From positions 1 through 64,000 of the forward strand of contig NZ_CP016534.2 in NCBI RefSeq assembly GCF_001687565.2: a stretch of DNA of 64,000 nt. Direction: 5' to 3'. The translations under genes and the position numbers were made by a program. The stretch's first letter is position 1. The number at the start of each line of letters is the position of its first letter. Source of the stretch: Planococcus antarcticus DSM 14505. Lineage in GTDB: Bacteria > Bacillota > Bacilli > Bacillales_A > Planococcaceae. Positions 17,419 through 27,254 of this stretch are shown piece after piece. Under the pieces are notes generated by a model, which was given only the letters and a program-made list of their open reading frames with translations, was not told the origin of the DNA and searched no databases.

Positions 17419-18759
17419 GTGAAAAATTTTTTTAATAAAGGATTACTCATAGCGTTATTGCTTGCATTCACTGCGCCCGCTATTTTTCCGCAGCAAGCAC
17501 AAGCGGAAGAATCGTTAACTATAATGGCAGAAGCCGCTATTTTGGTGGATGCTGAAAGTGGCAAAATTCTTTACGAAAAAAATGCTGAGACGCCTTTAGG
17601 AGTTGCCAGCATGACCAAGATGATGACGGAGTATTTATTATTTGAGGCGATTGAAGAAGGGAAGATTACGTGGGAGCAGGAATATCAAGTGACGGATTAT
17701 ACGTATCGGATTTCTCAGGACATGCGCTTGAGCAATGTGCCGTTTCGTGAAGATGGTTCTTACACCATTAAAGAAATGTATGAAGCAATGGCTATTTTTT
17801 CAGCCAATGCAGCAACGATCGGCATCGCCGAGACGATTGCAGGGACGGAAAGTGAATTTGTCCGTTTAATGAACGAAAAAGCGAAGGAAATGGGCTTAGA
17901 AGAAACGACTTTCGTCAATTCGACAGGTCTCAGCAATTCAAGTTTGATGGGCAGGCATCCCGAAGGCACGAAAGAAACGGATGAAAACATCATGCCGGCA
18001 CGTTCAGTTGCCAAATTGACGAAAATTTTGTTGGACGATTACCCTGAAGTGCTAGAAACAACAAAAATTCCGGTAAAGCTTTTCCGTGAAGGAACGGCAG
18101 ACGAGACACGGATGGAGAACTGGAATTCAATGCTTCCTGGATTGATTTATGAATACGAAGGTATGGACGGATTGAAAACCGGTAGTACGGATTTTGCTGG
18201 TTACTCGTTTGCAGGAACGGCGAAGCGTGATGATACGCGTTTCATCGCTGTAGTCATGGGAGCGGTGGATAATAAAGGCGCAGGTTCGTATAAAGCTCGT
18301 TTTGATGCAACTCGTGCTTTATTCGATTATGGTTTCGGACAGTTTACTACAGAAGAAATTATTCCGGCAGGGTATCAGTTTGAGGGACAGGAAACTCTTA
18401 CTGTTGAAAACGGTGTAGAGAAAGAAGTTGCAATTGCGGTTAAAGAGCCGGTGACCATGATGATTCGGACTGCCGATAAGGAATTGCATCAGCCAGAATT
18501 GCTGCTGGACGATTCAGTAGTGCAGGATGGTAAGCTCGAAGCGGATGTAGAAAAGGATTTAGTGGTAGGAACGCTTGAGCTGAAAAAAGCGGAAGGCGTG
18601 GAATATGGCTATTTAAGTGGCAGTTCAAATAAGGTTAAGGTGGCGACTACTGAATCTGTGGAACGTGCCAGTTGGGCTGCCTTGTCGATGCGGAATGCCG
18701 GAGAATTTTTATCGTCTCTTTGGAATGATGCAGGTACTTTTGTAAAGGAGTTATTTTAA
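17419..18759 (+). CDS. dacA: D-alanyl-D-alanine carboxypeptidase (penicillin-binding protein 5 type)
   Basis: DacA trims the terminal D-alanine from peptidoglycan pentapeptides at the outer membrane face. The 446-residue product begins with a Sec signal peptide (MKNFFNKGLLIALLLAF..., likely cleavage after AQA near 29). It has all three penicillin-binding motifs: SMTK (S64, K67), SAN (128-130) and KTG (253-255). A C-terminal beta domain follows, with an amphipathic segment at the end that may anchor it to the membrane. Start GTG at 17419 follows CGGAGG. It keeps its B. subtilis position after guaB and before pdxS, but pdxR now lies between, facing it. Confidence 0.95.
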   Translation: MKNFFNKGLLIALLLAFTAPAIFPQQAQAEESLTIMAEAAILVDAESGKILYEKNAETPLGVASMTKMMTEYLLFEAIEEGKITWEQEYQVTDYTYRISQDMRLSNVPFREDGSYTIKEMYEAMAIFSANAATIGIAETIAGTESEFVRLMNEKAKEMGLEETTFVNSTGLSNSSLMGRHPEGTKETDENIMPARSVAKLTKILLDDYPEVLETTKIPVKLFREGTADETRMENWNSMLPGLIYEYEGMDGLKTGSTDFAGYSFAGTAKRDDTRFIAVVMGAVDNKGAGSYKARFDATRALFDYGFGQFTTEEIIPAGYQFEGQETLTVENGVEKEVAIAVKEPVTMMIRTADKELHQPELLLDDSVVQDGKLEADVEKDLVVGTLELKKAEGVEYGYLSGSSNKVKVATTESVERASWAALSMRNAGEFLSSLWNDAGTFVKELF

Positions 18760-18763
18760 TAGG

Positions 18764-18800
18764 AAAAGCCATTCATCCGAAAAGATGAACGGCTTTTTTT
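18764..18800. terminator. Shared terminator between convergent dacA and pdxR
   Basis: AAAAGCCATTCATC (18764-18777) pairs with GATGAACGGCTTTT (18784-18797, one mismatch). Eight T follow on the plus strand and four T on the minus strand, so it can stop both transcripts. Confidence 0.8.
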
Positions 18801-20193
18801 ATTGGATTTCCCAGCATGCCATCAATTCAATAACTCCCGAGTGAATTTCTTCTTCGGAGAGACCACCGAATCCAAGAACGATTTTTGGATATGCACCGGA
18901 TTTTTTGTGTACATCATAAGAGTGCAACCCCGTGACACGGATGCCGGCTCCTTTAGCGCGCTGTACCAGCTCCTCTTCGCTCAACGAGGTTTGAATGGTC
19001 AGAACGATGTGCATGCCTGCCTGTTCGCCAGAAACCGTAACAACGGGAGAGAATAAAGCCAGAGACCAACTCAGTTGTTTGATTTTCTTCTGATACAGCT
19101 TACGCATACGATTCAAGTGACGCGCGAAATGACCGTCTTTCATGAATTTGGCGACTAGTTGTTGATCATGTCTTGGTACCGAAGAAGAGTAATGAAGAAA
19201 AGTTTGCTGATACGCCCGCAGCAGTCGTTTAGGTAAGACCATATAAGCGAGACGTAGAGAAGGCATGAGTGATTTAGAAAAAGTACTAATGTAAATAACT
19301 CGGTCACTTAAATCCATGCTTTGTAACGCGGGAATGGGTCGGCTAGTGTAACGAAATTCGCTGTCATAATCGTCTTCGATAATATAGCGGTTTGGTTTAG
19401 CTACGGCCCAGTTCAGCAATTGTGCTCGTTTGGTAGCACTCAAGACAGAGCCTGATGGAAATTGATGTGAAGGCGTAACGTACGCGACATCTACATTAGA
19501 TGCTTCTAATTGACTAACATGGATGCCGTCTTGTTCAAGTTCGATCGGGATAGACTGGCGGTCGTGATGGCTGAAAATGCTATGAGTCAATGCATAGCCA
19601 GGATTTTCGTAGCCATAAACAAGTTTTTTGTCGAGTAGACGGATTAGCAGGGGCAATAATTGTTCTGTCCCGGAACCGATGACGATTTGATCTGCATCAC
19701 AGACAACTCCACGGGACTGATACAAATAACGGGCAATTTCCTGGCGTAAGGCGTCGTCTCCTTGAGGATGCCCAGATAGCAATAAATGATGGTTAGAGTC
19801 ATCCAAAATATCACGCGTCAGTTTGCGCCAAGTTAAAAATGGAAAAGAGCGTGTATCGATACTGGCAGAGTTGAAATCTATTTTGTAAGTAATGGTTTCG
19901 TTGATGACAGGCTCGTCATGCGGAATATCCAGATACGCAAGTTCTTCGACTGGCTGAGCATAAAATCCTTTACGTGGCCTGGACTCAATAAACCCTTCAG
20001 CGACGAGCTGAGAATAGGCAAGTTCGACGGTCGTTTGGCTAATTTGCAGATAATCCGCTAATTTTCGCTTGCTTGGCAATTTGGTATCTACGCCGATTGT
20101 GCCGTCTATGATGGCTCCTTTTATTTCTCGATATAACTGTTTATATAATGGGGTTTGTGACTGTTTTTGAAGTTGAAACATAAGCATGTCCAT
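18799..20193 (-). CDS. pdxR: MocR-type transcriptional regulator PdxR
   Basis: The 464-residue product joins a GntR-type winged helix (about 1-75; LADYLQISQTTVELAYSQL) to a fold-type I aminotransferase-like domain with the PLP-lysine motif YISTFSKSLMPSLRLAY and VTPSHQFPSG. In Listeria, Streptococcus and Bacillus clausii such proteins sense pyridoxal phosphate and control pdxST. Here it is divergent from pdxS with a 104-base shared spacer, the classic arrangement, so the assignment is strong by context. ATG 20193 is preceded by GGAGG at seven bases. B. subtilis lacks this gene at pdxST, so this is a lineage difference. Confidence 0.88.
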   Translation of the reverse strand: MDMLMFQLQKQSQTPLYKQLYREIKGAIIDGTIGVDTKLPSKRKLADYLQISQTTVELAYSQLVAEGFIESRPRKGFYAQPVEELAYLDIPHDEPVINETITYKIDFNSASIDTRSFPFLTWRKLTRDILDDSNHHLLLSGHPQGDDALRQEIARYLYQSRGVVCDADQIVIGSGTEQLLPLLIRLLDKKLVYGYENPGYALTHSIFSHHDRQSIPIELEQDGIHVSQLEASNVDVAYVTPSHQFPSGSVLSATKRAQLLNWAVAKPNRYIIEDDYDSEFRYTSRPIPALQSMDLSDRVIYISTFSKSLMPSLRLAYMVLPKRLLRAYQQTFLHYSSSVPRHDQQLVAKFMKDGHFARHLNRMRKLYQKKIKQLSWSLALFSPVVTVSGEQAGMHIVLTIQTSLSEEELVQRAKGAGIRVTGLHSYDVHKKSGAYPKIVLGFGGLSEEEIHSGVIELMACWEIQ

Positions 20194-20297
20194 TTGAATT
20201 CCTCCAACTGACCTTATTGAATTGAATAGAACTGAGTCTTTTCATATGGTCAATCTCTATTATACTGAATTTATTAACAAATAGGGGGAATTAGTAA
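20194..20297. promoter_or_regulatory. pdxR-pdxS divergent control region
   Basis: An inverted pair TGACC (20209-20213) and GGTCA (20248-20252) lies between the two genes. TATACT (20261-20266) is a likely -10 for pdxS. The TGACC/GGTCA half-sites are reasonable candidates for PdxR binding because one overlaps the expected pdxS core promoter, but this is an inference. Confidence 0.5.
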
Positions 20298-21182
20298 ATG
20301 AGTCAACTTGGAACAGATCGCGTAAAAAGAGGAATGGCCGAAATGCAAAAAGGTGGAGTGATTATGGATGTGGTCAATGCGGAACAAGCACGTATTGCGG
20401 AATATGCAGGTGCAACGGCTGTAATGGCACTAGAACGTGTGCCATCGGATATTCGCAGAGACGGCGGAGTGGCACGTATGGCAGATCCACGCATTACGGA
20501 AGAAGTGATGAAGGCTGTATCGATTCCGGTCATGGCGAAAGCCCGTATTGGACATATTGTGGAAGCTCGTATTTTAGAAGCGATGGGTGTCGATTATATC
20601 GACGAAAGTGAAGTATTGACGCCTGCAGATGAAGAATTTCATTTGTTAAAAAACCAATACACGGTACCGTTTGTCTGTGGTTGCCGGAACTTGGGCGAAG
20701 CTGCCCGCAGAATTGGTGAAGGAGCTTCTATGCTGCGCACGAAAGGTGAACCGGGTACGGGCAATATTGTCGAAGCGGTCCGCCATTTGCGTCAAGTAAA
20801 TGCAGAAGTGCGAAAAGTGATTGCGATGAGCGAAGACGAATTAATGACAGAAGCGCGCAACCTTGGAGCTTCTTATGAGTTCTTAAAAGAAGTAAAAAGC
20901 TTGGGCCGCTTGCCGGTTGTTAATTTTGCAGCGGGTGGTATTGCAACACCAGCAGACGCTGCATTGATGATGGAGATTGGAGCAGACGGCGTATTCGTAG
21001 GTTCGGGTATCTTCAAATCAGATAATCCAGAACGGTTTGCCCGTGCGATTGTCGAGGCTACTACACATTACCAAGACTACAAATTGATTGCTGAGCTATC
21101 GAAAGATCTTGGTATTGCCATGAAAGGCATTGAAATTTCAACGATAGCTGCCGGCGAACGTATGCAAGAGCGGGGCTGGTAA
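20298..21182 (+). CDS. pdxS: Pyridoxal 5'-phosphate synthase subunit PdxS
   Basis: PdxS is the synthase subunit of the deoxyxylulose-independent vitamin B6 pathway; it condenses ribose 5-phosphate, glyceraldehyde 3-phosphate and ammonia into PLP. The 294-residue product has the substrate-binding lysine K81 in [10 protein letters not shown], the second conserved lysine further on, and the phosphate loop [17 protein letters not shown]. Start ATG 20298 follows AGGGGGAA. The pdxT start lies two bases past the stop, so the two subunits are made together. Regulation is probably by the divergent PdxR. Confidence 0.98.
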   Translation: MSQLGTDRVKRGMAEMQKGGVIMDVVNAEQARIAEYAGATAVMALERVPSDIRRDGGVARMADPRITEEVMKAVSIPVMAKARIGHIVEARILEAMGVDYIDESEVLTPADEEFHLLKNQYTVPFVCGCRNLGEAARRIGEGASMLRTKGEPGTGNIVEAVRHLRQVNAEVRKVIAMSEDELMTEARNLGASYEFLKEVKSLGRLPVVNFAAGGIATPADAALMMEIGADGVFVGSGIFKSDNPERFARAIVEATTHYQDYKLIAELSKDLGIAMKGIEISTIAAGERMQERGW

Positions 21183-21184
21183 GA

Positions 21185-21799
21185 ATGAAACGAGTTGGAG
21201 TCCTTGCTCTGCAAGGGGCAGTTCGTGAGCATATCCAGTCGATTACAGCATGTGGAGCCGAAGCTGTTTCTGTAAAATGGCCGAAGGATCTTGAGAGCTT
21301 GGATGCTTTGATCTTACCAGGTGGCGAGAGTACGACGATGCGCCGACTGATTGATCGCTACGGTTTGATGGAACCGCTGCGGGAGTTTGCTGAAACAGGA
21401 AAGCCGATGTTTGGCACGTGCGCGGGATTAATATTGCTAGCAAAAACCGTGATTGGTAGAGAAGAATCGCATTTAGGTGTTATGGATGTTGCAGTTGAAC
21501 GGAATTCATTTGGCCGGCAAATAGATAGCTTTGAAGCGCCCCTTACTATTAACGGCATCGAAGGCGCTTTTGAAGCAGTTTTTATCCGGGCTCCGCACAT
21601 TGTCAGTGTCGGACCACATGCTGAAGTGTTGTGCATGCATGACGGAAAAATTGTCATGGCAAAGAGTGGTCATTTTCTAGGTTGCTCGTTCCACCCAGAA
21701 TTGACAGAAGACCACCGAATTACTGCATATTTTTTGAGTATGATCGGCGATAAGTCAGACCTTCTCTTGCCAAAGACATCAACTTATAGTAAAGTATGA
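21185..21799 (+). CDS. pdxT: Pyridoxal 5'-phosphate synthase glutaminase subunit PdxT
   Basis: PdxT hydrolyses glutamine and channels ammonia to PdxS. The 204-residue product is a class I amidotransferase with the nucleophile C79 in [12 protein letters not shown], the oxyanion-loop motif LILPGGEST and the His-Glu pair in [12 protein letters not shown]. It follows pdxS by two bases. The last ten or so residues are a little longer than in B. subtilis (196), otherwise typical. No terminator separates it from the serS leader, but that leader has its own T-box terminator. Confidence 0.96.
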   Translation: MKRVGVLALQGAVREHIQSITACGAEAVSVKWPKDLESLDALILPGGESTTMRRLIDRYGLMEPLREFAETGKPMFGTCAGLILLAKTVIGREESHLGVMDVAVERNSFGRQIDSFEAPLTINGIEGAFEAVFIRAPHIVSVGPHAEVLCMHDGKIVMAKSGHFLGCSFHPELTEDHRITAYFLSMIGDKSDLLLPKTSTYSKV

Positions 21800-21814
21800 T
21801 TAATTTAAAAGACG

Positions 21815-22040
21815 AAACGTTGATGGGAAGTAGTAAAATGAGTGTTTTTCTAAAGAGAGCCGGTGGTTGGTGTGAACCGGTGAAAAACGCGTTTGAATCC
21901 ACCCCGGAGTTGCATGGTGAAAAAAAGCCATTGCCGGTTTAAATGCCGTTATGTGATGAAGAGGATTGGCTTTATGCCGATCAATCAGGGTGGCAACGCG
22001 GGTAGCTCTCGTCCCTTTCAAGGGATGAGGGCTATTTTTG
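21815..22040 (+). promoter_or_regulatory. Serine T-box leader of serS
   Basis: The T-box core AGGGTGGCAACGCGGG (21987-22002) is perfect and is followed by a terminator hairpin AGCTCTCGTCCCT / AGGGATGAGGGCT (22004-22033) and T-run. Upstream is a long stem I; the codon UCC at 21898-21900, in GAATCCACC, is the likely serine specifier. T-box leaders read through when the cognate tRNA is uncharged, so serS should rise when charged tRNA-Ser falls. The exact 5' end is not visible. Confidence 0.92.
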
Positions 22041-22080
22041 TTGTCTTTTTTTATTTTAAAATTTTGAGGAGGAAAACAGT

Positions 22081-23355
22081 ATGTTGGATATTCGTTTTGT
22101 ACGTGCCAATTTTGAAGAAGTAAAAGCAAAGCTTGGAAAGCGCGGAGAAGATATTTCAGTGCTTAATGATTTTGAAGGGTTGGATTCAAAACGCCGTGAA
22201 TTAATCGCGCAAACTGAAAAATTAAAAGCAGAGCGCAATGAAGCGTCTCAACATATCGCAACGATGAAACGTGCGAAAGAAAATGCAGACGAAGCCATTG
22301 CCAAAATGCGTGAAGTTGGCGAAGCGATCAAAGCGATTGATGAAGAGTTGAAAGAAGTAGAAGAAAGATTGAACTACATCATGATGCGTGTACCGAATAT
22401 TCCACATGACAGCGTGCCGTTTGGCGACTCTGAAGACGACAATGAAGAAATCCGTACGTGGGGCGATAAACCAGAATTTGATTTCGAAGTTAAACCGCAT
22501 TGGGATTTAGGGACTGATTTGAACATCATTGATTTTGAACGTGCAGCGAAAGTGACAGGAAGCCGTTTTGTCTTTTACCGAGGACTCGGGGCACGTCTAG
22601 AGCGCGCACTGATCAACTTTATGATGGATCTTCACCAAGAAGAGCACGGTTATGAAGAAATGTTGCCACCTTATATGGTCAACCGTGAAAGCTTGACGGG
22701 CACAGGTCAATTACCGAAATTTGAAGAAGATGCATTTCTGATTGAGAAGGAAGATTACTTCTTGATTCCGACTTCTGAAGTGCCAGTGACAAACTTCTAT
22801 CGCGACGAGATCCTGACAGCGGATATGTTGCCACAGGCCTTTGCTTCTTTCAGCGCGAATTTCCGCTCTGAAGCGGGTTCTGCGGGGCGCGACACGCGAG
22901 GACTAATCAGACAGCATCAATTCAATAAAGTCGAGCTGGTGCGCTTTGTGAAGCCTGAGGATTCTTATAACGAACTGGAGAAACTGACGGGCCATGCTGA
23001 GAAAGTGCTTCAGCTTTTAAGGCTTCCATATCGTGTTTTGAAGATGTGTACCGCAGACCTTGGCTTCACAGCCGCCAAGAAATACGATATCGAAGTCTGG
23101 ATTCCAAGCCAAGAGACATACCGGGAAATTTCTTCTTGCAGTAATTTTGAGGATTTCCAAGCAAGACGCGCAAATATCAAATTCCGCCGTGAAACAACCG
23201 GTAAGCCTGAATTCGTCCATACACTGAATGGCAGCGGACTGGCAATTGGTCGCACTGTGGCAGCGTTACTAGAAAATTGTCAGCAAGCAGACGGTTCAAT
23301 CCATATTCCAGAAGTGCTACAGCCTTATATGGGTGGTAAAAAGACCATTGGATAA
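22081..23355 (+). CDS. serS: Serine--tRNA ligase
   Basis: SerS charges tRNA-Ser (and tRNA-Sec where present). The 424-residue class II synthetase begins [15 protein letters not shown] and shows the N-terminal coiled-coil arm (about 27-105, rich in KLKAERNE repeats) that grips the long variable arm of tRNA-Ser. The catalytic core has motif 2 around [21 protein letters not shown] and motif 3 around [20 protein letters not shown] 22081 follows GAGGAGG. Expression is set by the T-box in front of it. A terminator follows at 23411. Confidence 0.98.
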   Translation: MLDIRFVRANFEEVKAKLGKRGEDISVLNDFEGLDSKRRELIAQTEKLKAERNEASQHIATMKRAKENADEAIAKMREVGEAIKAIDEELKEVEERLNYIMMRVPNIPHDSVPFGDSEDDNEEIRTWGDKPEFDFEVKPHWDLGTDLNIIDFERAAKVTGSRFVFYRGLGARLERALINFMMDLHQEEHGYEEMLPPYMVNRESLTGTGQLPKFEEDAFLIEKEDYFLIPTSEVPVTNFYRDEILTADMLPQAFASFSANFRSEAGSAGRDTRGLIRQHQFNKVELVRFVKPEDSYNELEKLTGHAEKVLQLLRLPYRVLKMCTADLGFTAAKKYDIEVWIPSQETYREISSCSNFEDFQARRANIKFRRETTGKPEFVHTLNGSGLAIGRTVAALLENCQQADGSIHIPEVLQPYMGGKKTIG

Positions 23356-23410
23356 GGTAAGTTCAATTTTTTTCTACACTTCTTTTAAGTAACAGATCGA
23401 CCTAATAAAA

Positions 23411-23444
23411 AAAGACTCAAAAGCAATTTGCTTTTGAGTCTTTT
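23411..23444 (+). terminator. Terminator after serS
   Basis: AAAGACTCAAAAGC (23411-23424) pairs perfectly with GCTTTTGAGTCTTT (23430-23443), with a closing T-run. Confidence 0.9.
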
Positions 23445-23500
23445 ATTTGGAGAAAAGGGGTAAAGAGAAGTTAAGGAGATCGAGTGAAGGAGTTGTTTTT

Positions 23501-24361
23501 ATGGAAAACCTGAGCTTTCAAATTATAGAAACAAACGGCATCAATCTTCATATAGCTGTAGCGGGACCAGCAGATGGACCGTTAGTTATTTTGCTACACG
23601 GCTTTCCGGAATTTTGGTTTGGTTGGAAAAATCAAATACAACCTTTAGCGGAAAAGGGATACCGGGTCGTGGCGCCTGACCAGCGCGGCTATAATTTGAG
23701 TGATAAGCCAAAAGGAATCGATAATTACACAGTGGATTATTTACGCGATGATGTTATCGGCATCATAGAGCATTTTCAAAAAAAAACGGCTATTATTATC
23801 GGACATGATTGGGGCGGTGCAGTAGCTTGGCATTTAGCGGCCACGCGGCCCGAGTATGTAGAAAAATTGATTGTCTTGAACATTCCGCATCCAAAAGCGA
23901 TGCCAAAAGTACTCAAAAAAAATCCATTGCAATGGATGAAGAGCTCCTATATTGCCTTTTTCCAATTGCCCAATCTGCCTGAAAAAGCTCTTGGCATGGG
24001 AGAGTTTAAAGCCATGCAGCAAGGTATCGAACAGTCTAGCAACCCGAACGCTTTTTCGAAAAATGAAATCGAACAATATAAAGCGGCGTGGTCACAGTCT
24101 GACGCATTAACAGCAATGCTGAATTGGTACCGGGCAATCAGGAGAGGCAGCTTCAGGCAGGTGCCTGATACGAAAGTCAAAGTACCGGTTAGAATTATCT
24201 GGGGAGTGGGTGATCAGTTTCTGTCTCCCATGTTAGCAAAAGAAAGTATGTCTTTTTGTGACGAAGTCAATTTGGCATTTGTCGAAGAAGCGACTCATTG
24301 GATCCAACATGAGCAACCAGAAATCGTCAATCGCTTGATTGAGCAATTCATCAGCGAATAA
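23501..24361 (+). CDS. Alpha/beta hydrolase, epoxide hydrolase/haloalkane dehalogenase-like
   Basis: The 286-residue product has the alpha/beta hydrolase fold with HGFPEFWFGW (oxyanion hole), DQRGYNLSDKP and the nucleophile elbow GHDWGG, where the nucleophile is aspartate. The catalytic histidine is likely in EEATHWIQHEQPE near the C terminus. An Asp nucleophile with HGFPE fits epoxide hydrolases and fluoroacetate or haloalkane dehalogenases; the substrate cannot be told. I chose ATG 23501, with AAGGAG eight bases upstream, over an earlier in-frame start at 23447. The gene is not in the B. subtilis order, so it is an insertion of local or transferred origin. It ends in a shared hairpin with tadA. 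Confidence 0.85.
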   Translation: MENLSFQIIETNGINLHIAVAGPADGPLVILLHGFPEFWFGWKNQIQPLAEKGYRVVAPDQRGYNLSDKPKGIDNYTVDYLRDDVIGIIEHFQKKTAIIIGHDWGGAVAWHLAATRPEYVEKLIVLNIPHPKAMPKVLKKNPLQWMKSSYIAFFQLPNLPEKALGMGEFKAMQQGIEQSSNPNAFSKNEIEQYKAAWSQSDALTAMLNWYRAIRRGSFRQVPDTKVKVPVRIIWGVGDQFLSPMLAKESMSFCDEVNLAFVEEATHWIQHEQPEIVNRLIEQFISE

Positions 24362-24400
24362 AAGCGGAAGACCCAGTTATAGGGTCTTCCGCTTTTGTTT
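24361..24400. terminator. Bidirectional terminator between the hydrolase and tadA
   Basis: AAAGCGGAAGACCC (24361-24374) pairs perfectly with GGGTCTTCCGCTTT (24382-24395). T-rich runs flank both sides and the tadA stop codon lies in the loop. It ends both convergent genes. Confidence 0.88.
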
Positions 24401-24865
24401 TTTTGCTTCTCGGAGATTTCGGAAAAATTGTGTTAGCAGCTGTCCGCATTCTTCAGCAAGGACGTTTTCGGTGACTTGGCATTGATGATTAAAGCGGTCA
24501 TCGTTCAGCAAGCGGTATAAGGAATCCACACTGCCGGCTTTCGCGTCTCGCGCTCCGTATACGACATGTGGAATCCGAGATTGTAAAATGGCGCCTGCAC
24601 ACATCGGACAAGGCTCTAACGTAACGTAAATCTTGGTGTCTTCCAACCGCCAGTTGCCCATATTTCGGCAAGCTTCCTGGATGGCTAAAAGCTCGGCGTG
24701 GGTAACAGCATCTTGCGTCGTTTCCCGAAGATTATGAGCACGCGCAATCACCTGATCTTTGTAGACAATAACAGCACCAATCGGTACTTCCCCTTTAGCT
24801 CCTGCTTTGTTTGCTTCTTCGATTGCTAATCCCATATAAAAATGATCTTTTTCTATTCCGTTCAT
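24377..24865 (-). CDS. tadA: tRNA adenosine(34) deaminase TadA
   Basis: TadA converts A34 of tRNA-Arg(ACG) to inosine. The product from ATG 24865 is 162 residues. It shows the zinc-binding, proton-shuttle motif HAE in VTHAELLAIQEA and the second zinc motif LEPCPMCAGAI. The reading frame is open further upstream, but AAGGAGCGATGC just before 24865 fixes this start; homologue length agrees. In B. subtilis tadA is on the plus strand next to the SRP RNA gene; here it is reversed and displaced about 3 kb, facing the hydrolase. Confidence 0.94.
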   Translation of the reverse strand: MNGIEKDHFYMGLAIEEANKAGAKGEVPIGAVIVYKDQVIARAHNLRETTQDAVTHAELLAIQEACRNMGNWRLEDTKIYVTLEPCPMCAGAILQSRIPHVVYGARDAKAGSVDSLYRLLNDDRFNHQCQVTENVLAEECGQLLTQFFRNLREAKKQKRKTL

Positions 24866-24986
24866 GTTGCATCGCTCCTTAAATCTAGTGTAGCATTTTC
24901 TTGCAATTAAATGAGTGAGGCAGACAAAAATCGCAGAACAGCGTAAAATAGAGAAACGAGAAACTAACGAGGAGAGTGATTGAAGA

Positions 24987-25847
24987 GTGAAACAACATAA
25001 AAAGGAAAAAAAGTTGCATTTTACTCTGCGATTTATCTTTATCTTTATAGGCGCCACGATGGCAGCTGCCGCTATCGAATTATTTTTGGTTCCTAATTCG
25101 ATCATTGATGGTGGGATTATCGGGATTTCTCTGATCTTAGATTATTTAACCGTAATTCCTTTTGGGATATTGCTGGTCGTCATCAACTTACCATTTTTAT
25201 ACTTTGGTTATAAGCATATTGGTCGGAATTTTTTCATCTCATCTATTTTTGCTATTATTGCGTTAGCTTTGATTGAAATTCCAATGCACAAGATCGAACC
25301 TTTTGTGGAAGATCCGCTTCTTGCTACTATATTTGGTGGTCTGCTTCTCGGAGCAGGTGTCGGGGTTGTCATCCGCAACGGCGGTGCACTTGATGGAACG
25401 GAAATTCTAGGGATTTTATTGACGAAAAAACTGCCGTTTTCGGTTGGCGAATTTGTTATGTTCTTCAATGTCTTTATCTTTGGATGGGCTGCATTTGTTT
25501 TAGGAATGGAGCAGGCGATGTATTCGATTTTGACATATTATATTGCTTCTAAAACCATTGATGTGGTCATTCAAGGTTTGGACGATACAAAAGCAGTGTT
25601 GATTGTGTCGGAAGAGTATGAAGAAATTGGTTCGGCCATTAACGATCGCCTTGGTCGAAGTTTTACGAAACTGCATGGCCAAGGAGGCTACCTCAATTCT
25701 CCAAAAGATGTCATTTATGTAGTAGTCACTCGTCTTGAACTCACAAAGCTCAAACAAATTGTCGCAGACATTGATTCTAAAGCTTTTTTAACGATTATGG
25801 CAACTCAAGAAGTTCATGGTGCGACCTTTAAAAAACCAATTCATTAA
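24987..25847 (+). CDS. YitT family membrane protein with C-terminal DUF2179 domain
   Basis: The 286-residue protein has about five transmembrane segments in its first two-thirds (for example [44 protein letters not shown]) and a soluble C-terminal DUF2179 domain (about 218-275; [32 protein letters not shown]). The DUF2179 domain has a ferredoxin-like fold; the molecular role of the family is unknown to me. GTG 24987 is preceded by a GGAG site. It stands divergent to tadA. It is not the B. subtilis neighbour here. Confidence 0.85.
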   Translation: MKQHKKEKKLHFTLRFIFIFIGATMAAAAIELFLVPNSIIDGGIIGISLILDYLTVIPFGILLVVINLPFLYFGYKHIGRNFFISSIFAIIALALIEIPMHKIEPFVEDPLLATIFGGLLLGAGVGVVIRNGGALDGTEILGILLTKKLPFSVGEFVMFFNVFIFGWAAFVLGMEQAMYSILTYYIASKTIDVVIQGLDDTKAVLIVSEEYEEIGSAINDRLGRSFTKLHGQGGYLNSPKDVIYVVVTRLELTKLKQIVADIDSKAFLTIMATQEVHGATFKKPIH

Positions 25848-25942
25848 TAAATCTGCCGGTTTTTCACTCTACTTTTAACAAGATTGATGTGTTAAAATAA
25901 ATGGCATTGCAATTTACTTGAAACGAAAAAGGAGGACTTCGC

Positions 25943-26581
25943 ATGCCGGTGCCATTCATCACGGTAGAAGGTCCGATCGGTGTAGGCAAAACGTCGCTGA
26001 CGAAAGCGCTTGCCGATCAAAATCAATTTCAGTTATTAAAAGAAATTGTTGACGAAAACCCATTTTTAAATAAATTCTACGAAGATATAGAAGAATGGAG
26101 CTTCCAGACAGAGATGTTCTTCCTGTGCAATCGCTATAAACAATTGGCGGATATCCAGAAGAAGTTTATCTCGAAACGTGAACCGGTTGTCGCAGATTAC
26201 CACATTTTCAAAAACCTCATTTTTGCGAAGCGTACATTGCCAGAAGCTGAATACGTTAAATACGAAGCCATTTATAAAATTTTGACGGTGGATATGCCGA
26301 AACCGAATATGGTTATCTACTTACATGCTAGCCTGGATACTTTGATGAAACGCATAAAGCTTCGGGGGCGTGAATTTGAAAAAATGATCACACCGGAATA
26401 CATGGAGCAACTGGCAGCTGATTACCACGAGTTCATCGAACGCTTTGAAAGAGAGCATCCAGAAATTCCTGTACTGCGTTTTAATGGTGATGAAATCGAT
26501 TTTGTCCAAAATAATAGTGATCTTCAACTGATCCTGGATAAGGTGGATGGAACTTTACAAAAGAGGAGTTTGACCTTATGA
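25943..26581 (+). CDS. dgk: Deoxynucleoside kinase, deoxyguanosine kinase type
   Basis: Phosphorylates deoxyguanosine in the salvage pathway. The 212-residue product has Walker A GPIGVGKT near the N terminus, the DRH-like region and the lid RIKLRGREFEK; it closely matches the B. subtilis Dgk pattern (EWSFQTEMFFLCNRYKQL, ADYHIFKNLIFA). The next gene overlaps by four bases (ATGA). ATG 25943 follows AAGGAGG. The Dgk/Dck assignment rests on remembered B. subtilis sequences. In B. subtilis the order is dck then dgk; here it is reversed. Confidence 0.9.
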   Translation: MPVPFITVEGPIGVGKTSLTKALADQNQFQLLKEIVDENPFLNKFYEDIEEWSFQTEMFFLCNRYKQLADIQKKFISKREPVVADYHIFKNLIFAKRTLPEAEYVKYEAIYKILTVDMPKPNMVIYLHASLDTLMKRIKLRGREFEKMITPEYMEQLAADYHEFIERFEREHPEIPVLRFNGDEIDFVQNNSDLQLILDKVDGTLQKRSLTL

Positions 26582-27246
26582 ATCTACGAGAAAAATATGG
26601 CATTCCACAGAATGCGGTAATTACAATAGCTGGCACAGTGGGGGTTGGGAAATCCACGATGACTAAAGCTTTAGCTGATGCGTTGCAATTCCGTACTTCT
26701 TTTGAAAATGTCGATACTAATCCGTATTTGGACTTGTTTTATGACGATTTTGAGAAATGGAGTTTCCACTTGCAGATTTATTTCCTGGCAGAGCGTTTTA
26801 AAGAACAAAAGCGGATGTTTGAATATGGTGGTGGATTTATTCAAGATCGTTCGATCTATGAAGATACGGGCATTTTCGCGAAAATGCATTGGGATAAAGG
26901 CACGATGAATAACGTAGATTACGAAACCTATACTAATCTATTTGAAGCGATGGTCATGACGCCTTATTTCCCACATCCTGATTTGCTGGTTTACCTGGAA
27001 GGCTCGATTGAGGACATTCTTTCACGTATTCAGGAACGCGGCCGCGTAATGGAGCAGCAGACACCAGTGGATTATTGGCTGGAAATGCATCAACGCTACG
27101 AAAGCTGGATCAATTCTTTTAATGGATGTCCGGTATTGCGTTTAAATATTAACGATTATGACCTGATGAACAACCCGGAGTGTTCCGAACAGATCGTGGA
27201 GCGCATCGGGGGCTTTATGCAACAAGCTTCCATACTACGTAAATAA
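26578..27246 (+). CDS. dck: Deoxyadenosine/deoxycytidine kinase
   Basis: Salvage kinase for deoxyadenosine and deoxycytidine, 222 residues. It has Walker A GTVGVGKST, the substrate signature QDRSIYEDTGIFAKMH and the lid region RIQERGRVME, all as in B. subtilis Dck. It overlaps dgk by four bases, so translation is coupled and the two enzymes together cover purine and pyrimidine deoxynucleosides. A hairpin follows, but its T-run is on the minus strand. Confidence 0.9.
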   Translation: MNLREKYGIPQNAVITIAGTVGVGKSTMTKALADALQFRTSFENVDTNPYLDLFYDDFEKWSFHLQIYFLAERFKEQKRMFEYGGGFIQDRSIYEDTGIFAKMHWDKGTMNNVDYETYTNLFEAMVMTPYFPHPDLLVYLEGSIEDILSRIQERGRVMEQQTPVDYWLEMHQRYESWINSFNGCPVLRLNINDYDLMNNPECSEQIVERIGGFMQQASILRK

Positions 27247-27254
27247 AAATAGAC

